From: Glycomyces dulcitolivorans
GTDB taxonomy: Bacteria > Actinomycetota > Actinomycetes > Mycobacteriales > Micromonosporaceae
DNA length: 33,182 nucleotides
NCBI RefSeq assembly: GCF_003265355.1
Contig: NZ_QFRW01000073.1
Coordinates: 30,140 to 63,321 of the forward strand
Reading direction: 5' to 3'
Shown here: one piece after another, positions 23,478 to 30,380 of the stretch
Numbering within the stretch: position 1 is the stretch's first letter
How the letters are laid out: the number at the start of each line of letters is the position of its first letter
Made by a program: the position numbers and the translations under genes
Notes under the pieces: generated by a model
The model's input: only the letters and a program-made list of their open reading frames with translations
What the model was told of the DNA's origin: nothing
Databases searched by the model: none

Positions 23478-24373
23478 ACGGCGTCGAGGTCGACTCCGGC
23501 CACGGCGCCCCAGAGGCCCTCTTCGGCGTAGTGGGCGCAGGCCGCCGCCTTGTTGGCGGGATCGGAGGCGTAGTCGACGGCGAGGATGAGCTTGCCGGCG
23601 TCGTGGATCGCCTGGGTGTTGGCGAGGTTCTCGGCGCACCAGTCCTCGTCGCACGGGATGTCCTCGTTGAGGAACCAGAGCTCTTCGATGCCGATCCCGT
23701 CGATGGCGTCGAGGTAGCCCTCCTGCTCGATGAGCTCGGGGGAGTTCTGGGGGAGGATCGCGAGGCCGTCGGCGGTGTGGTCGTTCGCGGCGATGACGAG
23801 GTCGGCCATCTTGCGGGCGAGGGTCTCGCGGGTCTCGCCGGGGACGAGGGCGAGGTCGATCTCCTCGTAGGCGTTGGGCACGTCGAGGTAGACCCCGTCG
23901 AACCCGGCCGCGGCGGCCTGGTCGAGGCGCGGCTGCATGACCAGGTCCCACCAGTCCTGCTCCCAGTACTTCACGAAGTACTCGTCGGGCCAGTCGCCCC
24001 ACTGGTTGAGGATCAGCCCGGCGTCGGAGGCGGCGACGGCGTCGTACTCGGGGCGGTAGGTCTCGATGGAGCCCATGGTGAAGTACGCGTAGACGGTCTT
24101 GCCGGCGTCGTGGAGGGCGCCGATCTCCTCGGCGGTCCAGTAGTCGTCGCCGCCGTCGCGGGCGAGGTCGACGACGGCGGTCGTCTGGGGCGCGGCGGCG
24201 ACGGCGTCGAGGGTGCCGTTCTCGTAGCCGCTGAGCTGGTAGAGCCAGCTGCCGGGAGTCTCTTGGACGTTCGCGTTCTCGGGCGCGGTCTCGCCGAGCG
24301 GGTCGGCGTCGGCGTCCTGCGTGCAGCCGGCCAGCAGGAGGAGAGGTGCGACTGCGGCGCCGATGCGTTTCAT
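23459..24373 (-). CDS. GH114 lipoprotein, endo-alpha-1,4-polygalactosaminidase-like
   Basis: A 304-residue secreted lipoprotein. The signal peptide ends in lipobox LAGC with lipidated C17. The TIM-barrel follows the GH114 (TM1410-like) pattern: SWLYQLSGYENGTLDAV, VVDLARDGGDDYWTAEEI, VYAYFTMGSIETYRPEYD, and FDGVYLDVPNAYE with the likely catalytic aspartate. ILPQNSPEL and LILAVDYAS follow. GH114 enzymes cut alpha-1,4-linked galactosamine polymers. Several cysteines near the C-terminus (CDEDWC, ACAHY, PPC) may form disulfides. The start ATG 24373 has TAGGCT seven bases before it. It converges on, and overlaps, the diguanylate cyclase gene, which suggests cell-surface polysaccharide control, an inference only. 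Confidence 0.85.
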   Translation of the reverse strand: MKRIGAAVAPLLLLAGCTQDADADPLGETAPENANVQETPGSWLYQLSGYENGTLDAVAAAPQTTAVVDLARDGGDDYWTAEEIGALHDAGKTVYAYFTMGSIETYRPEYDAVAASDAGLILNQWGDWPDEYFVKYWEQDWWDLVMQPRLDQAAAAGFDGVYLDVPNAYEEIDLALVPGETRETLARKMADLVIAANDHTADGLAILPQNSPELIEQEGYLDAIDGIGIEELWFLNEDIPCDEDWCAENLANTQAIHDAGKLILAVDYASDPANKAAACAHYAEEGLWGAVAGVDLDAVYPPCQ

Positions 24374-24380
24374 GCCATGG

Positions 24381-24386
24381 AGCCTA
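24381..24386 (-). promoter_or_regulatory. -10 hexamer TAGGCT (leaderless type) for the GH114 gene
   Basis: TAGGCT on the minus strand, seven bases, then ATG at 24373; no ribosome binding site. Confidence 0.5.
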
Positions 24387-24510
24387 ACGCGATCCGTCTC
24401 CATTGCGAGCTTTGGTCGCATCGCCGGTGATGTCGGAGGCGGCGCGTAACTTTGAATATGGGGGGTCCCCAGGGGTCCGATTTGCGAAGACTCGCCGTGA
24501 CGCTCCCGGT

Positions 24511-25335
24511 TCAAGCACCGGTGTTGATCGCCTCGGCGACCGCTTCGACCGCCAGAGCCCTGACGACGTCCACGTCCGCCTCAACGGCTCCGGTCGCGGC
24601 GGCGATGAACGCGTCGCCGTCCATCCGCGTGTGCACCGGGCTGACGGCCTTCGCGAGCCCGTCGTGCGCGCCCTGCGCGACCAGCGCGCAGGCGACCTTG
24701 TCGAGCCTCGCGTTGGTGACCACCACGCCGATCGTGGTGTTGCGCCCGAAGCCGCCCGAGGCGAATCCTTCGGGCCGGAGCAGTTCGCGGTCGAGCGGTC
24801 CCGGTTCGCCGAAGGCGTTCACCGCGGCCAAGGCCGTGACCACGACCGGTCCGGCGCTCACGCTCGCGGTCCGCAGCCCCGACGGGAGCGTGACCCCGCG
24901 CCACTGGCCGACCGTGGCGCCGCGGCCGGCGCCGATCGGGCCGTCGAGCGCGGGCTCGAACGGCGCCATCGCGGCGTCGCAGGCCTCGTATCCCTGGGGC
25001 GCGGCCGGAACGTTGCCGGTGCCGTCGAGGTCGTAGAGGCCCAGCGTGGGGACGATCGGCACGGCGCCGCCCGGCGTCGCGACGCCGCGGCCGCGCTCGG
25101 AGAGCCACTGCATGACGCCGTCGGCGGCGGCGAGGCCGAACGCGGAGCCGCCGGTGAGCAGGACCGCGTCGATCCCGGTGTTGGAGCGCAGGGGGTCGAG
25201 GAGCTCGATCTCGCGGCTGGCCGGGGCGCCGCCGCGGACCTCGCCGGAGGCGAGCACGGCCTCCTCGAACAGCAGCACCGTGCAGCCGGTGTGCTCGCCG
25301 GTCCAGTGGCCGACGCGAACTCCCAAGTCCCGCAT
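24511..25335 (-). CDS. P1 family (DmpA/S58) aminopeptidase-type hydrolase
   Basis: A 274-residue Ntn-type hydrolase of the DmpA/L-aminopeptidase-D-esterase group, resembling mycobacterial Rv1333. These enzymes self-cleave to alpha and beta chains, and the new N-terminal Ser/Thr is the nucleophile. Visible features: VGHWTGEHTGCTVLL opening, IDAVLLTGGSAFGLAAADGV helix, TLGLYDL, and GRNTTIGVVVTNARLDK, where the cleavage/nucleophile threonine lies. MDGDAFIAAATG and the terminal VRALAVEAVAEAI helix close the fold. The start ATG 25335 has TACTCT six bases before it. The physiological substrate of the family is poorly defined. It is same-strand with, but 137 bases from, the GH114 gene and probably separate. 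Confidence 0.9.
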   Translation of the reverse strand: MRDLGVRVGHWTGEHTGCTVLLFEEAVLASGEVRGGAPASREIELLDPLRSNTGIDAVLLTGGSAFGLAAADGVMQWLSERGRGVATPGGAVPIVPTLGLYDLDGTGNVPAAPQGYEACDAAMAPFEPALDGPIGAGRGATVGQWRGVTLPSGLRTASVSAGPVVVTALAAVNAFGEPGPLDRELLRPEGFASGGFGRNTTIGVVVTNARLDKVACALVAQGAHDGLAKAVSPVHTRMDGDAFIAAATGAVEADVDVVRALAVEAVAEAINTGA

Positions 25336-25341
25336 CCGGAC

Positions 25342-25347
25342 AGAGTA
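25342..25347 (-). promoter_or_regulatory. -10 hexamer TACTCT (leaderless type) for the P1 hydrolase
   Basis: TACTCT on the minus strand, six bases (GTCCGG), then ATG at 25335; no ribosome binding site. Confidence 0.55.
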
Positions 25348-25449
25348 CCGTCACGGCGCTGCGACACGCCTCTGAAATTCGATAACCGAACGGTAACTAA
25401 GTTCTTTGTAGACAGTGTCGCGGGACACCTGTGACCCAAGCTAAATACC

Positions 25450-25479
25450 TGGATTTCCCTCGTCGGGCGGGCTTAACAT
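25450..25479 (+). promoter_or_regulatory. Candidate promoter TGGATT-N18-TAACAT
   Basis: The only AT-rich hexamer pair with reasonable spacing upstream of the 72-residue ORF. It implies an unusually long leader. The -35 is poor, so this is tentative. Confidence 0.3.
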
Positions 25480-25660
25480 TGATTCCAGAGGCCCAGACCA
25501 GCGGAGCCGGAGCGGCGAACCCGAACCGCTTCCGCGAGCGGCCTCCCGAAGCGGTCCAAGGCGATCGCGACGGTTCCCCGCCGTCGACAATGGCGTCATC
25601 GACGAGCGGTCCCCCAGAAGGAATCCACGATCCGGCGCACCCCGCCGGGAAGGAATCATC

Positions 25661-25879
25661 ATGCACGAGTTCGTAGGTGCGTACCTCGCAGTCGACGCCG
25701 CCAACACCGTTGCCACCTCGGCCCTGCCGAACGCTCCGGTCGTTGACGACGGTCGGGCCGACAAGCCGTATGCCTTCGGCGTCACCCGCCCCGAGAAGGT
25801 CCGTCTCTCGACCGCCGGCGTCCTGCGCCGCGTGGCCGACCGCGTCGAGGGCCGCGCCCTCGCCGGCCTGGCCCGCTAG
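25661..25879 (+). CDS. Hypothetical 72-residue protein
   Basis: A small soluble protein. The N-terminal half (HEFVGAYLAVDAANTVATSA) is followed by a polar middle with PNAPVVDDGRADKPYAFG, and an amphipathic basic helix at the end (STAGVLRRVADRVEGRALAGLAR). AAGGA six bases before the ATG is a good ribosome binding site, and two hairpin terminators follow the stop, so a real, strongly translated monocistronic gene is likely. No cysteine, signal peptide or membrane span is present. I do not recognise a family. A short protein with an alanine/arginine amphipathic C-terminal helix could bind membrane, nucleic acid or a partner protein; the sequence does not decide. Confidence 0.65.
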   Translation: MHEFVGAYLAVDAANTVATSALPNAPVVDDGRADKPYAFGVTRPEKVRLSTAGVLRRVADRVEGRALAGLAR

Positions 25880-25938
25880 GTCCGAGTAGGCGAGCGCGCC
25901 CACAAGGCGCCGGCCGACTGCACAACTCCAACCCGCTG

Positions 25939-25971
25939 AACGCGCCGCAGGCCCCCGGGCCCGGCGCGTTT
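25939..25971 (+). terminator. Terminator hairpin after the 72-residue ORF
   Basis: AACGCGCC pairs with GGCGCGTT around a GC-rich 16-base loop, followed by TTCGC. It lies 60 bases past the stop codon. Confidence 0.6.
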
Positions 25972-25990
25972 CGCACGCCCGGGCACGGGT

Positions 25991-26023
25991 GCGGGGCCCC
26001 GGCCGTCTCGGCCGGGGCCCCGC
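25991..26023. terminator. Bidirectional hairpin terminator
   Basis: A perfect 15-bp stem, GCGGGGCCCCGGCCG / CGGCCGGGGCCCCGC, with loop TCT. It lies five bases from the stop of the convergent LPxTG gene, after the 72-residue gene. Confidence 0.8.
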
Positions 26024-26027
26024 CGCG

Positions 26028-27590
26028 TCACTCCCCGGTCCTGCGGCGTGAGACCAGGAACAGGACCACGCCGGCGAGCACCGCCGCGAGCGCCCCGGCC
26101 AGGATCCACGTCAGGGACGAGCCGGTGTTCGGCAGGCCGGTCCCGTTGACGGTGATCGCGCCGGCGTTGTTCGCCAGGTCGTCCTCCAGGATTCCCGGGT
26201 AGATCCCGGCGTTGTTGCGGCCGTGGACTTCCAGGACGCCGCGGTCGGTCGAGCGCGGGTCGGTGACCTTCACGGTGAACGTGAAGTCGAGCGTCGCACC
26301 CGCGTCGAGCCGGTCGAACATGCACAGGAAGTCGCTCTCGGCCGGGTCGACCTCCGGCAGGAGCTCCCGCGCCTCGTCGTCGGAGAGGCACGTCCAGTGG
26401 TCCTCGCCGTCGCTGTCGACCTCGACGAGTTCGAGCCCGTCCGGCAGCGCCCCGGTCACGTAGTAGGAGTGGATCCCGAAGAGCCCGAACGCGGTCGCGG
26501 GGCCGTTGTTGCCGATCGGGACGGTGAGCGTCTTCTCGTCCCCGGTGTTCCCGCGCGCGTTCGCATCTCCGGCTTCCAGGTCGTAGAAGTGCTCGCGGGT
26601 GACGATGTCGAGCTCGCCGACCGTCGGGTCGGAGTACTCGCTCTCCGGCTCGGTGACCTCGCGCAGCCCGATCAGGTTCGCCTCGCCCTCGTTCCAGTTG
26701 ATGTCGCCATAAGTGGACTCGCGCTCGTCCTCGCTGACGGTGTAGGCGCTGATGTAGCAGACGCACACGTCGAACGGGCCGGGCGCGAGCGGGTCGACCT
26801 CGTACGGGATCGGGTCGGTCGTGGTGAACACCGTCCCGGGCGCGTCGTCGAAGTCGGTGATGACGCAGACGACCCCGCCCCAGCCGAAGAAGTCGTCGGC
26901 GCAGTTGTCGTAGGTCGCGAACGCGTCGACGCCCTGGTCGTACTCGGCGTACTCGGGCTCGGTGAAGGTGATGACGACGGCGCCCGTCCCCGGGTCGAGG
27001 GCGTCGGCCTGCATGAACTCGGCGTGGACGTCGACTGTGGAGCCGGGTTCGACGTCGGTGTACTCCAGGTTCGCGTGCCGGAACGGGAACGCCTGGGAGG
27101 GATGCGGGTTGACGATCTCGATCGCGCCCGTGTCGGTCCGGAGCTCGACCCCGTCGACGGCCACGGTGATCTCGTACCCGTAGACGCCGGTCTGGGCGTC
27201 CTCCGGAGCCCCGTACTCGAACGCGAACCACAGCTCCGACTCGGCGTTCTCGCGCACGCAGCCGATGCGGGAGTGCTCGTCGTCGTTGAAGCACGGCAGG
27301 CCCCCGCCGCCGAGGTCGCCGGTCGTGAACTGGAACGTCCCGGGGGCGGCGTCCAGGTCGAGGGCGACCGACACGGTGTGGACGCCGGGCGTGAAGTCGT
27401 CGCCGAAGACGAGCGTGAACCCGCCTTGGAGGTGCTCGTCGCCCAGGTTGACCGGGCCTTCGAAGTCGTAGTACGTCTCGGCGGGCGGCTGGGCCTGGGC
27501 GGTCGCGGGGACGGCGAGCGCCCCCGCGAGCATGGCCGCGAGGACGGCCGCCAGGCGCCTGCCCGCGCGGAGCGGAAGCGGCGGAGTCAT
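26028..27590 (-). CDS. LPxTG-anchored surface protein A
   Basis: A 520-residue secreted wall protein. A signal peptide (basic RAGRR, hydrophobic stretch, AQA cleavage near residue 33) leads a long acidic beta-rich ectodomain. A sortase signal ends it: LPNTG, hydrophobic helix and RRRTGE. The ectodomain has an Ig-like first part (about 40-170), a middle part with CVCY at about residue 274, and a DUF11-like C-terminal domain (VPIGNNGPATAFGLFGIHSYYVTGALPDGLELVEV). Four cysteine pairs correspond to those of protein C: PCFN/IGCV, DNCA/VVCV, the CxC, and WTCL/FLCM. AAGGAG lies five bases before the ATG. The leader carries a hairpin (27610-27630) just before it. Role unknown: adhesion, structure or matrix. 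Confidence 0.87.
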   Translation of the reverse strand: MTPPLPLRAGRRLAAVLAAMLAGALAVPATAQAQPPAETYYDFEGPVNLGDEHLQGGFTLVFGDDFTPGVHTVSVALDLDAAPGTFQFTTGDLGGGGLPCFNDDEHSRIGCVRENAESELWFAFEYGAPEDAQTGVYGYEITVAVDGVELRTDTGAIEIVNPHPSQAFPFRHANLEYTDVEPGSTVDVHAEFMQADALDPGTGAVVITFTEPEYAEYDQGVDAFATYDNCADDFFGWGGVVCVITDFDDAPGTVFTTTDPIPYEVDPLAPGPFDVCVCYISAYTVSEDERESTYGDINWNEGEANLIGLREVTEPESEYSDPTVGELDIVTREHFYDLEAGDANARGNTGDEKTLTVPIGNNGPATAFGLFGIHSYYVTGALPDGLELVEVDSDGEDHWTCLSDDEARELLPEVDPAESDFLCMFDRLDAGATLDFTFTVKVTDPRSTDRGVLEVHGRNNAGIYPGILEDDLANNAGAITVNGTGLPNTGSSLTWILAGALAAVLAGVVLFLVSRRRTGE

Positions 27591-27609
27591 GGGAGCTCCT
27601 TAGGACGGG

Positions 27610-27630
27610 CGCCCGGCTGGCCGCCGGGCG
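27610..27630 (-). promoter_or_regulatory. Hairpin in the leader of surface protein A
   Basis: CGCCCGGC / GCCGGGCG, an 8-bp perfect stem with a 5-base loop, ends about 8 bases before the AAGGAG ribosome binding site (27597-27602). TATACG-like AT-rich sequence just upstream (27629-27650) is the likely promoter, so the hairpin would be near the mRNA 5' end. Confidence 0.4.
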
Positions 27631-27701
27631 TATATGAACTAAACGCGAACGTCCGGTGACGCGTTGCGATCACCACTCGTATTTCCAGCGGAAACGCGAA
27701 A

Positions 27702-27731
27702 GGGCGCCCGGCCCCCACAGGCCGGGCGCCC
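27702..27731 (-). terminator. Terminator after surface protein B
   Basis: A perfect 12-bp stem GGGCGCCCGGCC / GGCCGGGCGCCC with a 6-base loop. On the minus strand TTTCGCGTTTCC follows. It lies 10 bases past the stop of protein B. Confidence 0.85.
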
Positions 27732-27741
27732 GGGTGGGGCC

Positions 27742-28473
27742 TCAATCGGCGGTCGGGATGCGCCGGCCCCGGCAGGCGAGTGCGGCGACCGCGCTCGCGG
27801 CGAGGGCGGCCCCCGCGCCCCCGAGGAGGATCCGCATCGACGCGCCGGTCGGCGGAGGGCCGCCCGAGGCCGCGACGTCCAGGCCGAACCCGGCCTCGTC
27901 GTTCGAGCGGTCGGCGTCGAAGTCGAGCGGGTCGTCTCCGGTCGTGCGGGTGGCGACGGTGAGCGAGCCGTCGGCCGCCGACTCGGTGCCGGTGATCCGC
28001 ACCAGCACCGGCAGGGCCTTGACCGCCCCGGCGGGCAGGTCCGCGAAGAAGAAGCACGCGAAGTCGGCCTCCGCGAGCCGCGCCGGGTCCGTGGCGGGCA
28101 GGAGGCGGGGCCATTCGGCCGATTCGGGGCAGTGCCAGCCCTCGTCGCCGACCGCGACGAGTTCGAGGCCCGTCGGCAGGTCTCCCAGGACCGCGTAGGG
28201 GCCGGTCGACTTCCAGGACGGGACGGCGCGCGCGGGACCGGCATTCGCGACCTCGATGACCACCGTGGTCTCGGTGCCCGTGCCGCCCTTGGCGTTCACG
28301 TCCTCGACCGAGAGGTCGAAGCGCTGCTCCGAGATCTCGGTGCCGACGTGCCCGAAGAACTCGCCGCCTGGTTCGGAGGCGGTGGCGGGCGGGGAGGCGT
28401 GGGCCGTGAGCGCGAACACTCCGGTCATGAAGGCCGCGGCGAGGGCGGCGAGCGTGGCGGGGATGGGTGTCAC
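27742..28473 (-). CDS. Surface protein B, short relative with degenerate sorting signal
   Basis: A 243-residue secreted protein equal to only the C-terminal domain of proteins A and C. The signal peptide ends about residue 28 (ALTAHA). One DUF11-like domain follows: FDLSVEDVNAKGGTGTETTVVIEVANAGPA, then VLGDLPTGLELVAVGDEGWHC, and a second cysteine in EADFACFFFADLP. The C-terminus has a hydrophobic helix and RGRR tail as in sortase substrates, but the motif reads PPPTG, not LPxTG, so it may stay as a membrane-anchored protein. The start is GTG 28473, with GAAGGA seven bases upstream; the longer frame starts in the leader. A strong terminator follows, so it is transcribed separately from A. Confidence 0.8.
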   Translation of the reverse strand: MTPIPATLAALAAAFMTGVFALTAHASPPATASEPGGEFFGHVGTEISEQRFDLSVEDVNAKGGTGTETTVVIEVANAGPARAVPSWKSTGPYAVLGDLPTGLELVAVGDEGWHCPESAEWPRLLPATDPARLAEADFACFFFADLPAGAVKALPVLVRITGTESAADGSLTVATRTTGDDPLDFDADRSNDEAGFGLDVAASGGPPPTGASMRILLGGAGAALAASAVAALACRGRRIPTAD

Positions 28474-28555
28474 GACGGGTTCCTTCAGGTGCGGTGGGGT
28501 CCTGTTCCCTACACGACCGGGCCCCGCGATCTGACGCACCTTCGCCGCACAAACG

Positions 28556-28587
28556 GAGAGCGCCCGTCCGGCCGGACGGGCGCTCTC
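28556..28587 (-). terminator. Terminator after surface protein C
   Basis: A perfect 32-base palindrome (16-base arm GAGAGCGCCCGTCCGG), 24 bases past the stop of protein C. GTTTG follows on the minus strand. Confidence 0.85.
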
Positions 28588-28611
28588 AGCGTGTTCTCTT
28601 GCAGCCGTTGA

Positions 28612-30183
28612 CTACTCGGCGGCGTCGGTCGCGGTCTTGCGGCGGCGGGTGGCGATGAACAGGACCACGCCGATGACGAGCGTGGCGGCCGCTCCGGCCA
28701 GGATCCACGTCATCGACGAACCGGTCTTCGGGAGCGAGCCGGAGCCGCTGCCGTTGAGGGTCAGGTCCGCGGTGTTGTTCTTCAGGTCCCCGTCGAGCGC
28801 ACCGGGGTACTCGGTGTCGCCGAACGCCACGACCTGGAGGAGGCCCTTGTCGGTCGCCTTCTCGTCCTTGACCTCGACGGTCAGGTCGACTTCGAGTTCG
28901 CCCTGGCCGGGCAGTTCCACGAAGATGCAGATGAAGTCCGCCGCCTCGGCGTCCTCGATCGCGGGCATCGTCTCGCGGAAGTACTCGTCGGAGTCGTCCT
29001 CGCAGTAGAACGAGTCGTCGGACTCGACCGACACGAACTCGACGCCCGCAGGCAGGTCGCCGACCAGCGCGTAGGAGCCGGGGCCGTCGAAGAAGCTCGG
29101 CGCGTCGGCCGACTCGGGGTTGCGGACCGGGATCGTCACGGTGACCTCGTCGCCGTTGTCGCCCTTGATCGCAGCGTCGTCGACGGCCAGGTCGTACGGG
29201 TTGGCGGTGGTGGTGATGTCGACGGCGCCGTAGTGCCCGTCGCCGAATTCGCCGGTCGCGCCGGTCGACTCAAGGCCGAGCAGGTTGTCGGAGCCCTCGT
29301 CCCAGAAGATCCCGCCGTATTCGGATTCGAGCCCTTCGGCGTCGATCGCGATCACCTGGTACCAGCATCCGCAGGCCTGAAGCGGGCCGGGCGCGGTCTC
29401 GCTGACGCCGTAGGAGATCGGGTCGCTCAGGGTGAACCCGGTGCCCGGGGCGTCCTCGAAGTCGGTGACGATGCAGGCGACCTGGCCGTGCTCGTTCTCG
29501 GTGCAGTTGTCGAAGTCGGCGGTCGGGGCGGCGAGGCCGTGCGGGAGGTAGTCGGCGTCCGAGAAGGTGGCGACGACGGCCGCGGTGCCCTCGGGGAGGG
29601 CGTCCTGCTGGTAGAAGTCCGGCTTGACCTCGACGAGGTCGCCGGGGGCGACGTTGTCGACGGTGACGTCGCTGTGCAGGTACTGGCCGTCGTAGTCGGG
29701 GACGACGATCTCGGTGACGCCCTCCTGGACCGCGACGCTCTCGTCGTCGACCATGACGGTGAGGGTGTAGCCCCACGTCCCCGCCTGCGCCTCGGGAAGC
29801 GCCCCGTACTCCATCTCGAAGTGCAGCGAGCCGTCGGCGTCGTGGGCGATGCAGGAGAGGGTGTTGTAGGTCGCGTCCATGCCGCAGAACCCGTCGTCGG
29901 TGGAGACGCCGCCGTAGTGCATCTCCTCCTGGTTCTCCCATTCGAGGACTGCGGTGACCTTGTGGGCGTCGGGTTCGAAGCCGTCGCCGAATTCGATGTC
30001 GAGGGTCGCCGGGGCGAATCCGGCGCCGGCTTCAAGGGTCGCGGGGTTGCCGAAGTCGATCTCCGGCTCGGTGGTCTGGGCGTAGGCCGGGAGCGCGAAC
30101 GCCCCGGCGCCGAGGGCCGCGGCCCCGGCGAGGGCGGCCAGGCGCAGGGGGGCGCGCTCGACCGTGAAAAAGGGTGCAGGCAT
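28612..30183 (-). CDS. LPxTG-anchored surface protein C
   Basis: A 523-residue paralogue of surface protein A. The signal peptide ends AYA|Q near residue 36. The acidic ectodomain shows the same order: FGDGFEPDAHKVTAVLEW, WGYTLTVMVDDESV, DNCTENEHGQVACIVTDFEDAPGT, then CGCWYQ near residue 270. YGGIFWDEGSDNLLGLES follows, and a DUF11-like domain ends the ectodomain. Cysteine pairs match protein A. The sorting signal is canonical: LPKTG, helix, and RRRKTATDAAE tail. The start is ATG 30183, with AAGGAAG seven bases upstream; the open frame continuing through glyA is not real. A sortase must be encoded outside this window. Function unknown. Confidence 0.88.
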   Translation of the reverse strand: MPAPFFTVERAPLRLAALAGAAALGAGAFALPAYAQTTEPEIDFGNPATLEAGAGFAPATLDIEFGDGFEPDAHKVTAVLEWENQEEMHYGGVSTDDGFCGMDATYNTLSCIAHDADGSLHFEMEYGALPEAQAGTWGYTLTVMVDDESVAVQEGVTEIVVPDYDGQYLHSDVTVDNVAPGDLVEVKPDFYQQDALPEGTAAVVATFSDADYLPHGLAAPTADFDNCTENEHGQVACIVTDFEDAPGTGFTLSDPISYGVSETAPGPLQACGCWYQVIAIDAEGLESEYGGIFWDEGSDNLLGLESTGATGEFGDGHYGAVDITTTANPYDLAVDDAAIKGDNGDEVTVTIPVRNPESADAPSFFDGPGSYALVGDLPAGVEFVSVESDDSFYCEDDSDEYFRETMPAIEDAEAADFICIFVELPGQGELEVDLTVEVKDEKATDKGLLQVVAFGDTEYPGALDGDLKNNTADLTLNGSGSGSLPKTGSSMTWILAGAAATLVIGVVLFIATRRRKTATDAAE

Positions 30184-30328
30184 GGCAAAGCTTCCTTGAC
30201 AGGTGGGAGTGGACAGTCCCTTGTGGTGGTTGCTCCGTGGGGACTTGATGACTACTAGACGCCGCCGCTCCGGCACCTGATGCACCCGATTCAGAAAATT
30301 CTGCGGAATGTAGCGCAGCGCACACGCA

Positions 30329-30360
30329 AGGGGCGCCCCTCCGCAAGGAGGGACGCCCCT
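30329..30360 (-). terminator. Terminator after glyA
   Basis: A 14-bp stem with one mismatch, AGGGGCGCCCCTCC / GGAGGGACGCCCCT, and a GCAA tetraloop. It is 20 bases past the glyA stop; no long T-tract follows. Confidence 0.75.
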
Positions 30361-30380
30361 ATTCGCAGGTCGTAATGCGT

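Larger units (their letters stand above)
25336..25660. other. 325-base gene-free region upstream of the 72-residue ORF
   Basis: The left part (25380-25450) is AT-richer than the flanking sequence. It contains the small inverted repeats ACCGAACGGT and GTGTC-GCGG-GACAC (25415-25428). A possible plus-strand promoter (TGGATT, 18 bases, TAACAT) lies at 25450-25479. From there a leader of about 175 bases runs to the ATG at 25661. No ORF in it has convincing codon use or a ribosome binding site, and I identified no known riboswitch. Confidence 0.5.

Noticed and set aside
25384-25428. Possible SOS box or repressor operator (GAAC...GTTC and GTGTC-N4-GACAC)
   Set aside because: The GAAC/GTTC gap is 9 bases, not the 4 of the actinobacterial LexA box. 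The second repeat is only 5 bp per arm and matches no operator I know.
25431-25676. 81-codon ORF upstream of, and overlapping, the 72-residue gene
   Set aside because: No ribosome binding site, composition like non-coding frames, and it overlaps a better-supported ORF.
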